From: CAXBCP01 sp963977005
GTDB lineage: Bacteria > Pseudomonadota > Alphaproteobacteria > MPNO01 > UBA830
DNA: 64,000 bases
Reading direction: 5' to 3'
NCBI GenBank assembly: GCA_963977005.1
Contig: CAXBMQ010000013.1
Coordinates: 66,753 to 130,752 of the forward strand
The first letter of the stretch is position 1; the number at the start of each line of letters is the position of its first letter. The notes under the pieces are model-generated. The model saw only the letters and a list, made by a program, of their open reading frames with translations. It had not been told where the DNA came from and did no database searches. Of the stretch, positions 9,008 to 16,314 are shown piece by piece. The translations under genes were made by a program, and so were the position numbers.

Positions 9008-9787
9008 ATGAATGGCCGGGGAATTTTCAAGCCTATGAATAAGCTCCATAAAATGCCTGTTCTTGTCGGCCTGTTCGGGGTGCTGGCGTGTGCCGTACTG
9101 CTCGAACTGTCCGTCAATTCCGGGTGGGTGATGGAAATCATCGTTCCCCGGCCGTCAGATACAATCCTGTCTTTCCCGATCGTTCAGGAGGACATGGATC
9201 TCGTCGGCAATTTCTTCGTGACACTTGCCATGACGGCGGCGGCAACGTTGCTTGCACTCATTATCGGACTGCCTTTCGGGTATTTCCTATACAAACGCGA
9301 AGCCTACGGTCTCGCGTATGAGGGCTGGCTTGCCGCCGCATTCTCGACCCCGATTGTTCTGCTTTACCCGTTGTTCCTGGTTCTTTTTGGACGGAACTAC
9401 CATACGCTCATCCTTATGGGGTTCATTCCGGGGGCTATACCTATCGCCATTCAGACCCGGCAAGGTTTGCTGGGGGTCTCGAAGACGCTCGTGAATGTCG
9501 GGCGCAGTTTCAACGTTTCTGAACAGGACATGTTTCGCAAGATCATGCTACCGAGCGCTGTTCCGACAATATTTACCGGGATACGGATCGGTGTGATGTA
9601 CACGCTGGTGAACATCGTCGCGATCGAATACCTGACCGATTTCGGCGGCCTTGGCCGCATCGTGTCGCAATTATACGACAATTTCAGCATACCGGAGACC
9701 TATGCCGCGATTCTGGCGGTCATTCTGGTGAGCACGTTCTTCTACTGGGGATTCGGGAGGATCGAAAAATGGCTCAGGCCGGTGTGA
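9008..9787 (+). CDS. ABC transporter permease (NitT/TauT type), first subunit
   Basis: 259 residues, about six membrane segments (for example VLVGLFGVLACAVLLEL, LAMTAAATLLALIIGLPFGYFL and YAAILAVILVSTFFYWGF). The cytoplasmic EAA-like coupling loop is GRSFNVSEQDMFRKIMLPSAVPTIFTGIRIG. ATG 9035 (MNKLHKM), 12 bases after GGGGA, is an equally possible start; 9008 has no clear ribosome site. It overlaps the next permease by 19 bases, so the two are translated together and probably form a heterodimeric channel. Confidence 0.88.
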   Translation: MNGRGIFKPMNKLHKMPVLVGLFGVLACAVLLELSVNSGWVMEIIVPRPSDTILSFPIVQEDMDLVGNFFVTLAMTAAATLLALIIGLPFGYFLYKREAYGLAYEGWLAAAFSTPIVLLYPLFLVLFGRNYHTLILMGFIPGAIPIAIQTRQGLLGVSKTLVNVGRSFNVSEQDMFRKIMLPSAVPTIFTGIRIGVMYTLVNIVAIEYLTDFGGLGRIVSQLYDNFSIPETYAAILAVILVSTFFYWGFGRIEKWLRPV

Positions 9788-10650
9788 TCAAGGCGTCTGT
9801 TCCCGCCACGGGGACAGCAGAGCGTTCGATGGACGGACGCGTTTCGCGTATCCGCCTTACGACCGTAATCGGTTTTATCGCGGTGTGGGAGGTTATTGCG
9901 ACACTTGGCTCCTACGGCATTTTTTATAACGATGTCGTGCCGCATATCTGGAATATAGCCATCGCGGTGGGCTACGAGTTGATCTCGGCGAGTTTCTATC
10001 GCGATCTCGGGATGACGTTTGCCGCGCACATTGTGGGCTTCATTTGTGGAGCCGCGATCGCGATCGCCGTCGGCATCTGGCTTGGCACCAACAAGCTGAT
10101 ACGCGAGGCGATGCTGCCTTATCTCAATGCCATCGGTTCGACACCGAAAATCATCTTCCTGCCGATTATTTTCCTGATGTTCGGCGTCGGTATTGAATCC
10201 AAAATGGCAAAGGGCTCGATGTCGGCATTTTTTCCGGTCGTCTTTACCACCACGTTGGGGATGATGCTGATCAACCCGGTGCTGATCCGGGTCGGCAGAA
10301 CGTTTAACCTCAATAAATGGCAAATGATCACCAAGATCTATATGCCGGCGATGGTGAACCCGGTGATTACAGGGTTGCGCCTTGGCGTGGCAATCACGGT
10401 GATCGGTGTGCTGGTGGCGGAATTGAAATTCGCCGATGGCGGTCTGGGATACCGGCTCGGGATTTACTACGAGCAGTTTCAAATCGCACCCATGTACGCG
10501 GTTATCCTGTTGATCTTTGCTCTGGCGGCCGCTGCGAATACGGGCATGACCAAGCTGCAGGATCGGGTGAACCGGCACATGGCACCGACATCATCCAAAG
10601 GCAAAAAGGCCCGGGCAACAGCGTCCGGTGGTCTCGGCGTCGTTAATTAA
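9769..10650 (+). CDS. ABC transporter permease (NitT/TauT type), second subunit
   Basis: 293 residues with an N-terminal cytoplasmic stretch of about 25 residues, then about six membrane segments (TTVIGFIAVWEVIATLG, AAHIVGFICGAAIAIAVGIWLG, MYAVILLIFALAAAANTG). The coupling loop is GRTFNLNKWQMITKIYMPAMVNPVITGLRLG. The start follows GGGAGGATCGAAAA inside the end of the first permease. It is the partner subunit of the importer; the Lys/Arg-rich C terminus (SSKGKKARATASGG) is cytoplasmic. Confidence 0.88.
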   Translation: MAQAGVIKASVPATGTAERSMDGRVSRIRLTTVIGFIAVWEVIATLGSYGIFYNDVVPHIWNIAIAVGYELISASFYRDLGMTFAAHIVGFICGAAIAIAVGIWLGTNKLIREAMLPYLNAIGSTPKIIFLPIIFLMFGVGIESKMAKGSMSAFFPVVFTTTLGMMLINPVLIRVGRTFNLNKWQMITKIYMPAMVNPVITGLRLGVAITVIGVLVAELKFADGGLGYRLGIYYEQFQIAPMYAVILLIFALAAAANTGMTKLQDRVNRHMAPTSSKGKKARATASGGLGVVN

Positions 10651-10681
10651 TCTATCTCGAGTCAGAAGGATAAGAAGGACT

Positions 10682-11050
10682 ATGGCCAAGGAACTTTTCG
10701 TATCGAAATCGGACGACCTCAAGGATGGGGACCGGAAAATCGTACCGAACGGTAATTACGAGATCGGCGTTTACAGGGTTAACGGCAATCTCTTCGCGTA
10801 TCAGAACGTCTGTCCGCATCAGGGCGGTCCGGCATGCGAAGGCCTGCTGATGGCGAAGGTGGAAGAGGTGATTGCCGAGGACAAGACCTACCAGGGGATG
10901 ACCTTCAACCACGACGAAATGCATATTGTCTGCCCCTGGCATGGCTGGGAGTTCGATCTCGAGACCGGTGACATGGTTGCGGATCGCAAGTTCCGGCTGA
11001 AAAAATATGACGTGGCTGAAAAGGACGACGGAATCTATGTCACCGTCTGA
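10682..11050 (+). CDS. Rieske [2Fe-2S] protein with widened inter-motif loop
   Basis: 122 residues from ATG 10682 after AGAAGGACT. The Rieske ligands are present in NVCPHQGG and IVCPWHGWEF, each giving one Cys and one His. The first Cys is followed by the second-motif Cys 40 residues later, whereas usual Rieske ferredoxins have about 17 to 20, so roughly 20 extra residues (MAKVEEVIAEDKTYQGMTFN) sit between the ligand pairs. It could carry electrons as a ferredoxin or be a small oxygenase component. No large oxygenase subunit adjoins it; it is coupled to a 126-residue unknown and followed by an amidohydrolase. Confidence 0.8.
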   Translation: MAKELFVSKSDDLKDGDRKIVPNGNYEIGVYRVNGNLFAYQNVCPHQGGPACEGLLMAKVEEVIAEDKTYQGMTFNHDEMHIVCPWHGWEFDLETGDMVADRKFRLKKYDVAEKDDGIYVTV

Positions 11051-11417
11051 CGAAATCACGGAAGAAGACATCGCCAATTCGCCTTTCCACGGCAAGGCCA
11101 CCGCGCGCATCGCCCAGGAAACGGGCGATCCGCTGGCCGATGTCGGTGTCGAAACCGAGAAGCTGAAAGCGCTGGCCCGCCAAATCCTCGATCTCAAGGA
11201 GGACGAAGCGCCCAGCCAGGAAATGATCCAGGACGGCCTCGCCGCGTTGACCCGGCTTTATACCGTGCGCTATCAGGCGGGCGAGCGCTGGGACCCGTTC
11301 GTGAACGGGCGCGGCATGCCGGTAACGTCGGTGATGATTATGTCCACCGCGATGTTGCAGGCGGTGAATATTGAACTTTTTGAACTTGGAATGTGGCAGG
11401 CCTGGTCGGGCGGCTAG
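11037..11417 (+). CDS. Small conserved-looking protein of unknown function
   Basis: 126 residues if started at ATG 11037 (MSPSDEITEEDIANSPFHG), which overlaps the end of the Rieske gene by 14 bases and lies behind AAGGACGACGGA; the frame stays open slightly further upstream. I do not recognise a family. The N-terminal half is acidic and probably helical (KLKALARQILDLKEDEAPS). The C-terminal half is hydrophobic (GMPVTSVMIMSTAMLQAVNIELFELGMWQAW) without a clear membrane span. Overlap with the Rieske gene suggests a partner or accessory role, which is inference. Confidence 0.7.
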   Translation: MSPSDEITEEDIANSPFHGKATARIAQETGDPLADVGVETEKLKALARQILDLKEDEAPSQEMIQDGLAALTRLYTVRYQAGERWDPFVNGRGMPVTSVMIMSTAMLQAVNIELFELGMWQAWSGG

Positions 11418-11473
11418 GAGCCTGCCTTACGCCCGGTCTTGAACACAGCACTCTTTGACGAAGGAGGGACGAC

Positions 11474-12703
11474 ATGGAAATCCCCACAGATCACCTAAAC
11501 AAGATGTCGGTCGCGGAGTTCGATACGTCGAAGCTCCTGATCAACGCAGCCCGTCAGCGCGATCAGCGCGGCTTCAATGACATGTTGATTATCGACGTGG
11601 ATTGTCACCACTACGAAAACGAATCCATGAAGGAGATTGTCGAATTCATCGACGATCCGGTCCTGCGCCGTACCGCGCAGGTTTATTCGGGCGCCGGTAC
11701 GGGCGCGAACAGCCCGTTCATGATGGGAAGTCCCGGTTCGCAGGACGTGGCAGGGCGTGTGACCCGCTATCCGCTGCGCAAGATGGACCAGACGCCGGAA
11801 GACGACAAGCATCGTGATATTCACCTGTCGCTGAAATGGATGGACGCCATGGGCGTCGACTATGTGATGCTGTTTCCGACGCCGATGCTGCTGCTCGGTC
11901 TGCACCCGGTCCCGGAATACGAAGTCGCGATGTCGCGCGCTTATAACCGCTGGCTCACTGAAAAGATCCTGAAGGAAGAAAAGCGTCTGAAGACGATGCT
12001 GTATCTGCCGTTCAACGATCCGGAAGAGACCTACAAGATGGTCCAGGATTTCGGCGACCGCGAGGGCGTGTGCGGCTTTATGGTGGTGTCGACCCGCTAC
12101 AAGCCGGTCTATGACAACGCCTATATGAAAACCTATTCGCTGATCGAGGAAATGGGCAAACCGCTGGCGTTCCACGGATCGTACAGCTGGAACGACCATC
12201 TTCTCGGCAACACCAACCGTTTTCTCGTGACCCATGCGCTCGGCTTTACCGTGTTCAACGCCGTTCATCTGTGTAACTGGATCGTGAACGGCTTGCCGGA
12301 AAGGTTCCCCAAGCTGGACGTCATGTGGATCGAATCCGGGCTGGCATGGATTCCGTGGATCATGCAGCGTCTCGATAACGATTACCGCATGCGCTCGTCC
12401 GAGGCGCCGTTGCTCAAAAAGCTGCCGAGCGAATACATGCAGGACATGTTCTATTCATCGCAGCCGATGGAAATGCCGCACGACCCGGATATTCTTGAAA
12501 TGACCTTCAAGATGATCAAGGCGGAAACCCAGCTCTGCTGGTGTTCTGATTATCCGCACTGGGACATGGATGTCCCCAGCGTGATCTGGGACCTGCCGTT
12601 CCTCGATGAGCGCCAGAAGAAGAACATCCTCGGCGAGAACGCCCGGAAGCTCTATAACATGGACGTGTCGGACCGCTTCCCCAACTACAAGCCGCCGGTT
12701 TAG
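11474..12703 (+). CDS. Amidohydrolase-2 family metal-dependent hydrolase/decarboxylase
   Basis: 409 residues, started by an excellent site (AAGGAGGG) before ATG 11474. It matches the amidohydrolase_2 (ACMSD/gamma-resorcylate decarboxylase) family: the strand-1 region is LIIDVDCHHYE, followed by WMDAMGVDYVMLFPTPML, GSYSWNDH, IESGLAWIPWIMQRLD and the C-terminal catalytic Asp in LCWCSDYPHWD. Members hydrolyse C-C or C-N bonds or decarboxylate aromatic acids with one metal ion. The first motif reads D-C-H-H rather than a plain HxH, a variant seen among uncharacterised members. It closes the first catabolic module. Confidence 0.85.
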   Translation: MEIPTDHLNKMSVAEFDTSKLLINAARQRDQRGFNDMLIIDVDCHHYENESMKEIVEFIDDPVLRRTAQVYSGAGTGANSPFMMGSPGSQDVAGRVTRYPLRKMDQTPEDDKHRDIHLSLKWMDAMGVDYVMLFPTPMLLLGLHPVPEYEVAMSRAYNRWLTEKILKEEKRLKTMLYLPFNDPEETYKMVQDFGDREGVCGFMVVSTRYKPVYDNAYMKTYSLIEEMGKPLAFHGSYSWNDHLLGNTNRFLVTHALGFTVFNAVHLCNWIVNGLPERFPKLDVMWIESGLAWIPWIMQRLDNDYRMRSSEAPLLKKLPSEYMQDMFYSSQPMEMPHDPDILEMTFKMIKAETQLCWCSDYPHWDMDVPSVIWDLPFLDERQKKNILGENARKLYNMDVSDRFPNYKPPV

Positions 12704-13720
12704 GCGTTGGCCCCGCCGTCAGTCCGGGCTGGCGGCGGTGGCGGATCGGGGATCAGTACCCGGCCGCGGGCGATATCTATCAGGGTTCGCAGCAGAATAT
12801 AGGCGATAAGCCCCGTCGCGAGGACAAGGATCGCTTGCCCGGCGGCGAGCAGGTAGGCGTTATCTGTCGCATCGCCATAAATCAGCGTTGCCGCGCAGAT
12901 GGCGTCGAGTGGGAATGAATAAGCCCACCAGCCCATCGAGAATTTCACCTTCAGAAACGTCCGTATCATCGCGATGTTCAGGAGCAGCAGGAACAGCGCG
13001 AAGTAATAGATAATCCGCGTGAACGGCGAGATATTGCCGGGGACAAGCAGCGGATAGATCATCGACATCAGCGCTGGCGGTACGATCGGCACGAAGTAGC
13101 TTGGCATCAGCGGAGGCGGCAGACCCGGTCCGAACATGATCCGGTACATCAGCACCGCCGACAGCAGCACCCAGACGATGCCCCCGATAGAAAAGAAGAA
13201 CCAACTCAGCTCGATATAGCCGAGCGACGGGCCCATGAGTGCCGTCAGGAAACTGCCGACGCCGGGGATCAGCCAGATCGGGTTCATCTTCGCCATTTCC
13301 TGCGGCCGGCAGGTACCAGCGTGAAAAGATATAGAACGTCAGGAACAGGCTGAGCGCGGCGCCGATAAAAAACAGGACCTGTGCCACGCCGACATGTAAC
13401 GGCAGGACAGCCGGCACCTGCAGCAGGATCGCGAGCGGCGCCCCGGCGAGGAACGGGCCTTTCGCCGGGTGATCGAAATCCCGCCACAGCATCGCGGGAT
13501 ACATCAGGCATTTTGCGATGTAGGCCGGCGCTACCACCGCCAGCATCGCCGCACCGATAATCAGGATGATATCGCCGGGCAGGGACGGCCAGTCGAGCAT
13601 TTTCTCCGCCTGACGCCAGGCGAGACCGAGGCCGGAAACGCCCATGACCGACCCGAAGAAAGTCGGCGGCATATGGGCGAGCGGGGAGGAGGACTGTTCA
13701 GCCGGCGGAAGAGTTGTCAT
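12700..13720 (-). pseudogene. TDT-family (TehA-like) transporter, interrupted by a frameshift
   Basis: Two reverse-strand frames together give one transporter. Frame A (from ATG 13720, MTTLPPAEQ) holds LAHMPPTFFGSVMGVSGLGLAWRQA and membrane segments to about FSRWYLPAAGNG. Homology then continues in another frame from about 13296 (MAKMNPIWLIPGVG) to 12700 with six more hydrophobic segments, ending in a Pro-rich tail (PDPPPPPARTDGG). In TehA/TDT exporters the FSRW segment runs directly into MNPxWxIPxVG, so the break lies near 13285-13300. No other stop interrupts either half, so this is either a recent inactivation or a sequencing error. Substrates of intact relatives are tellurite, dicarboxylates or anions. 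Confidence 0.7.
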
Positions 13721-13827
13721 GGAGCGCAACCTAGTGCGGCACCGCATTTGTGCAAGCCGCCGCCGGGTGCTTTTGTGAAGGGGGCCAAGAATGTCATAAT
13801 GGCATCCCAGACCGGAAGGCTACGCTC

Positions 13828-15147
13828 ATGAATACCGATCCAGAAAAGCTTCTTTCTCCGCAGTTCGAGGGCACCCTGACCGAGGGGCTCGTCTCCCTGA
13901 TCCGCAACAAGCCCGTCGGGCAGGCGGACCTCGATGCGATGGCGCTGTTCACGCTGGACGGGATTGCCAACATGCTGGCCGGGCGTCGGTCGGTGCCGGG
14001 CGAAAAACTACTCGCCTACCTGAAAGGCAAGGAAGGCGATACCGGGCGCCGGGCGCTGGTGATGGGGGGGCTGACGCATATCCTGGAAGTCGACGACCTG
14101 CACAAGGCGTCGGTCGTGCATCCTGCCTGCGTGACCATACCCGCGGCGCTCGCGCTCAGCCGCGACGACATGCCGTCGGGCACGGAATTCCTGAAAGCGA
14201 TCCTGTTCGGCTTCGAGGCCTGCACGCGGGTCGGCATGTCCGTCGGCAAGGCGCATTACAAAATCTGGCACAACACGGCGACCTGCGGCACGTTCGGCGG
14301 CGCGATGACGGCGGCGACCTTGATGGGGTTGACGGATGAAGAGACCGTCCACGCACTCGGTAACGCGGGCACGCAATCCGCCGGGCTGTGGGAATTCCTC
14401 AACACAGGTGCGATGAGCAAGCATCTCCATGCCGGGCGCGGCGCAGAGGCGGGGATCGTCGCCGCCGAACTGGCACAGCTCGGCTTTACCGGCCCGCCCG
14501 CCATTCTTGAGGGGCCGCAGGGGCTTTATGCCGGGGCGTGTCCCGATCCCGACCCCGATGCCGTGCTGCGCGATCCGGACGCGCCGTGGCAGGTGCATCT
14601 GACGTCGATCAAGCCGTGGCCGTCCTGCCGCCATACACACCCCGTCATCGACGCCGCACTGGAGCTTTCCGGCAGGATCGACGCGAAGGACATCGAAAGT
14701 GTGGATGTCGCCGTGTATCAGGCGTCCATCGACGTCTGCGACAGGCCCGTGCCGGAAAGCGAATACGAAGCCAAATTCTCGGTCCAGCACTGTGTCGCGA
14801 TCAGCCTTTTGGACGGCAAGTGCACCTTCGCATCCTTCAATTCGTCGGGGCGCGACCGCGCCGCCGACCTGCGCAAGGCGATCTCCGTGCGGGCCGGAGA
14901 GACCTATACCAACGCCTACCCGAAGGACTGGGGCGGCGAGGTGACGGTGAACCTGAAAGACGGCGCCTCTGTGACCGCAGCGCGGACGGCCTGCAAGGGC
15001 GACCCCGAACTCCCCCTGACCCGCGAGGAAATGATTGAAAAAGCGCGGGACCTGCTGACATTTGCCGCCGTAAACGATGTCGATGCGATCATCGACGGCG
15101 TGCTCGGTATGGCGAGTGGCGGGCCGGTGCCCGAGGTTCAACTCTGA
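13828..15147 (+). CDS. MmgE/PrpD family protein (not the canonical PrpD)
   Basis: 439 residues from ATG 13828 after CGGAAGG. MmgE/PrpD features include LFTLDGIANMLAGR, the Gly-rich GTFGGAMTAATLMGLT, HALGNAGTQSAGLWEF and KHLHAGRGAEAGIVAAELAQLGFTGP, then a C-terminal domain with WPSCRHTHPVIDAALEL. The family includes 2-methylcitrate dehydratase and cis-aconitate decarboxylase. A separate canonical prpD lies at 19019, so this copy probably acts on another branched or unsaturated polycarboxylate. It is followed by a PEP mutase/isocitrate lyase family gene, echoing the prpD-prpB pairing. Confidence 0.85.
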   Translation: MNTDPEKLLSPQFEGTLTEGLVSLIRNKPVGQADLDAMALFTLDGIANMLAGRRSVPGEKLLAYLKGKEGDTGRRALVMGGLTHILEVDDLHKASVVHPACVTIPAALALSRDDMPSGTEFLKAILFGFEACTRVGMSVGKAHYKIWHNTATCGTFGGAMTAATLMGLTDEETVHALGNAGTQSAGLWEFLNTGAMSKHLHAGRGAEAGIVAAELAQLGFTGPPAILEGPQGLYAGACPDPDPDAVLRDPDAPWQVHLTSIKPWPSCRHTHPVIDAALELSGRIDAKDIESVDVAVYQASIDVCDRPVPESEYEAKFSVQHCVAISLLDGKCTFASFNSSGRDRAADLRKAISVRAGETYTNAYPKDWGGEVTVNLKDGASVTAARTACKGDPELPLTREEMIEKARDLLTFAAVNDVDAIIDGVLGMASGGPVPEVQL

Positions 15148-15190
15148 GCTTTCAGGTTTTTGAGAAAGTAACTGGATACTTTCTAATCCG

Positions 15191-15276
15191 GTCACGTCCC
15201 CGGGCTTGACCCGGGGACCCAGGGTGCGTTGTGTTACCTGAAATGGCTTGATCCCCGGGTCGGGCCCGGGGAATGA
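15191..15276. repeat. Intergenic paired-palindrome repeat, copy 1
   Basis: Two GC-rich hairpins 36 bases apart: CCCCGGG (15198-15204) with CCCGGGG (15210-15216), and CCCCGGG (15253-15259) with CCCGGGG (15265-15271), flanked by GTCAC and GAATGAG. It fits the alphaproteobacterial repeat whose other copies are at 16219 and 18068, though its outer ends have drifted. It may end transcription of the MmgE/PrpD gene. Confidence 0.75.
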
Positions 15277-15335
15277 GTTTTTGATCAGGTTTGCTGGCCC
15301 CTAAGCCAGATGGTGGCGTGTTCGAAAGGATGGGT

Positions 15336-16169
15336 ATGATGGATAAGGCGATACTGGGCCAAAAGGCCGAAAAACTGCAGGCGCTGATCGATGCCGATGA
15401 AACGCTGGTGCTCCCCAACGTGTGGGATGCCGCCGGTGCGCGGATTGTCGCCGAACAGGGCTATCCGGTGATCGCGACGTCGAGCGCGGGCGTCGCCTGG
15501 TCGCTCGGCTGCCCCGACGGAGAGGTGATCAGCCGCGACGACATGCTGTTCATGGTCAGGAAGATCGCCGACGCCGTCGATCTGCCGGTCACGGCGGACA
15601 TGGAAGCAGGATACGGCGAAGCGCCCGAAGCCGTCGCCGACACGGTTGTCGCGACGCTCGATGCGGGGGCGGTGGGCGCGAATATCGAAGATTCGTCCTC
15701 CCAGGCGGCAGGCCATCCGCTGCTCGATTACGATCTGTCGGTGGCGCGTATCCGGGCCGCGAAGAAAGCTGCCGACGATTACGGCGTGCCCTTCGTCATC
15801 AACGCCCGCTCCGACGGGTTTTTCGGCGGGCCGGGCGAGGGCGTGTTCGAGGAAACGGTGAAGCGCGGCAATGCCTATCTGGACGAGGGCGCGGGCTGCG
15901 TTTTCGTGCCCTTCGTCCGCGACCGCGAAACCATGGAAAAGCTGGTCGCCGCCATCGACGGCCCGGTCAACTTCCTCGCCAACCCGGCGGCCCCCGATCT
16001 CGGCCAGATGCAGGAAATGGGCGTGGCGCGGATCAGCATCGGCGGGTTGTTTTCACTGATGATTTATACCCGGGTACGCGAGGCCTGCGTTGAGATGAAG
16101 ACATCCGGTACGCTGAACTGGGGCAGGGATAATATTGTCCATCCGGAGATGAATAAGCTGATGGGGTAG
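15336..16169 (+). CDS. Isocitrate lyase / PEP mutase family protein
   Basis: 277 residues from ATG 15336 behind AAAGGATGGG; ATGs at 15330 and 15339 are alternatives. The barrel fold is shown by ETLVLPNVWDAAGARIVAEQGYPVIATSSAGVAWSLG, LPVTADMEAGYG, VGANIEDSS and FVINARSDGF. The KKCGH/KRCGH loop of true isocitrate or methylisocitrate lyases is absent; the segment reads NIEDSSSQAAGHPLLDYD. That places it with the large oxaloacetate hydrolase/PEP mutase-like group, which makes or breaks C-C or P-C bonds of 2-oxoacids with Mg. The MmgE/PrpD gene is 188 bases upstream, across a repeat. Substrate unknown. Confidence 0.85.
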   Translation: MMDKAILGQKAEKLQALIDADETLVLPNVWDAAGARIVAEQGYPVIATSSAGVAWSLGCPDGEVISRDDMLFMVRKIADAVDLPVTADMEAGYGEAPEAVADTVVATLDAGAVGANIEDSSSQAAGHPLLDYDLSVARIRAAKKAADDYGVPFVINARSDGFFGGPGEGVFEETVKRGNAYLDEGAGCVFVPFVRDRETMEKLVAAIDGPVNFLANPAAPDLGQMQEMGVARISIGGLFSLMIYTRVREACVEMKTSGTLNWGRDNIVHPEMNKLMG

Positions 16170-16218
16170 GTCAAGCCTCTTTGTTGTCTCGCCAATGGCT
16201 GAAGCTGGACACACTCCC

Positions 16219-16294
16219 GTCACCCCGGATTTATTCCGGGGTCCAGTCTCACCATTCACACGCAGTCTGGATCCCGGGACAGGCCCGGGATGAC
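16219..16294. repeat. Intergenic paired-palindrome repeat, copy 2
   Basis: GTCACCCCGGA..TCCGGGGTCCAG (16219-16246) and CTGGATCCCGGG..CCCGGGATGAC (16267-16294) are two hairpins in the same order as copies 1 and 3. It sits between convergent genes, where it could form a transcript end for either strand. Confidence 0.8.
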
Positions 16295-16314
16295 AGGCAG
16301 GGCAAGGCCTCTAT

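Noticed and set aside
13285..13300. Programmed ribosomal frameshift in the TDT transporter
   Set aside because: No slippery heptamer or downstream pseudoknot is visible; a mutation or sequencing error is simpler.
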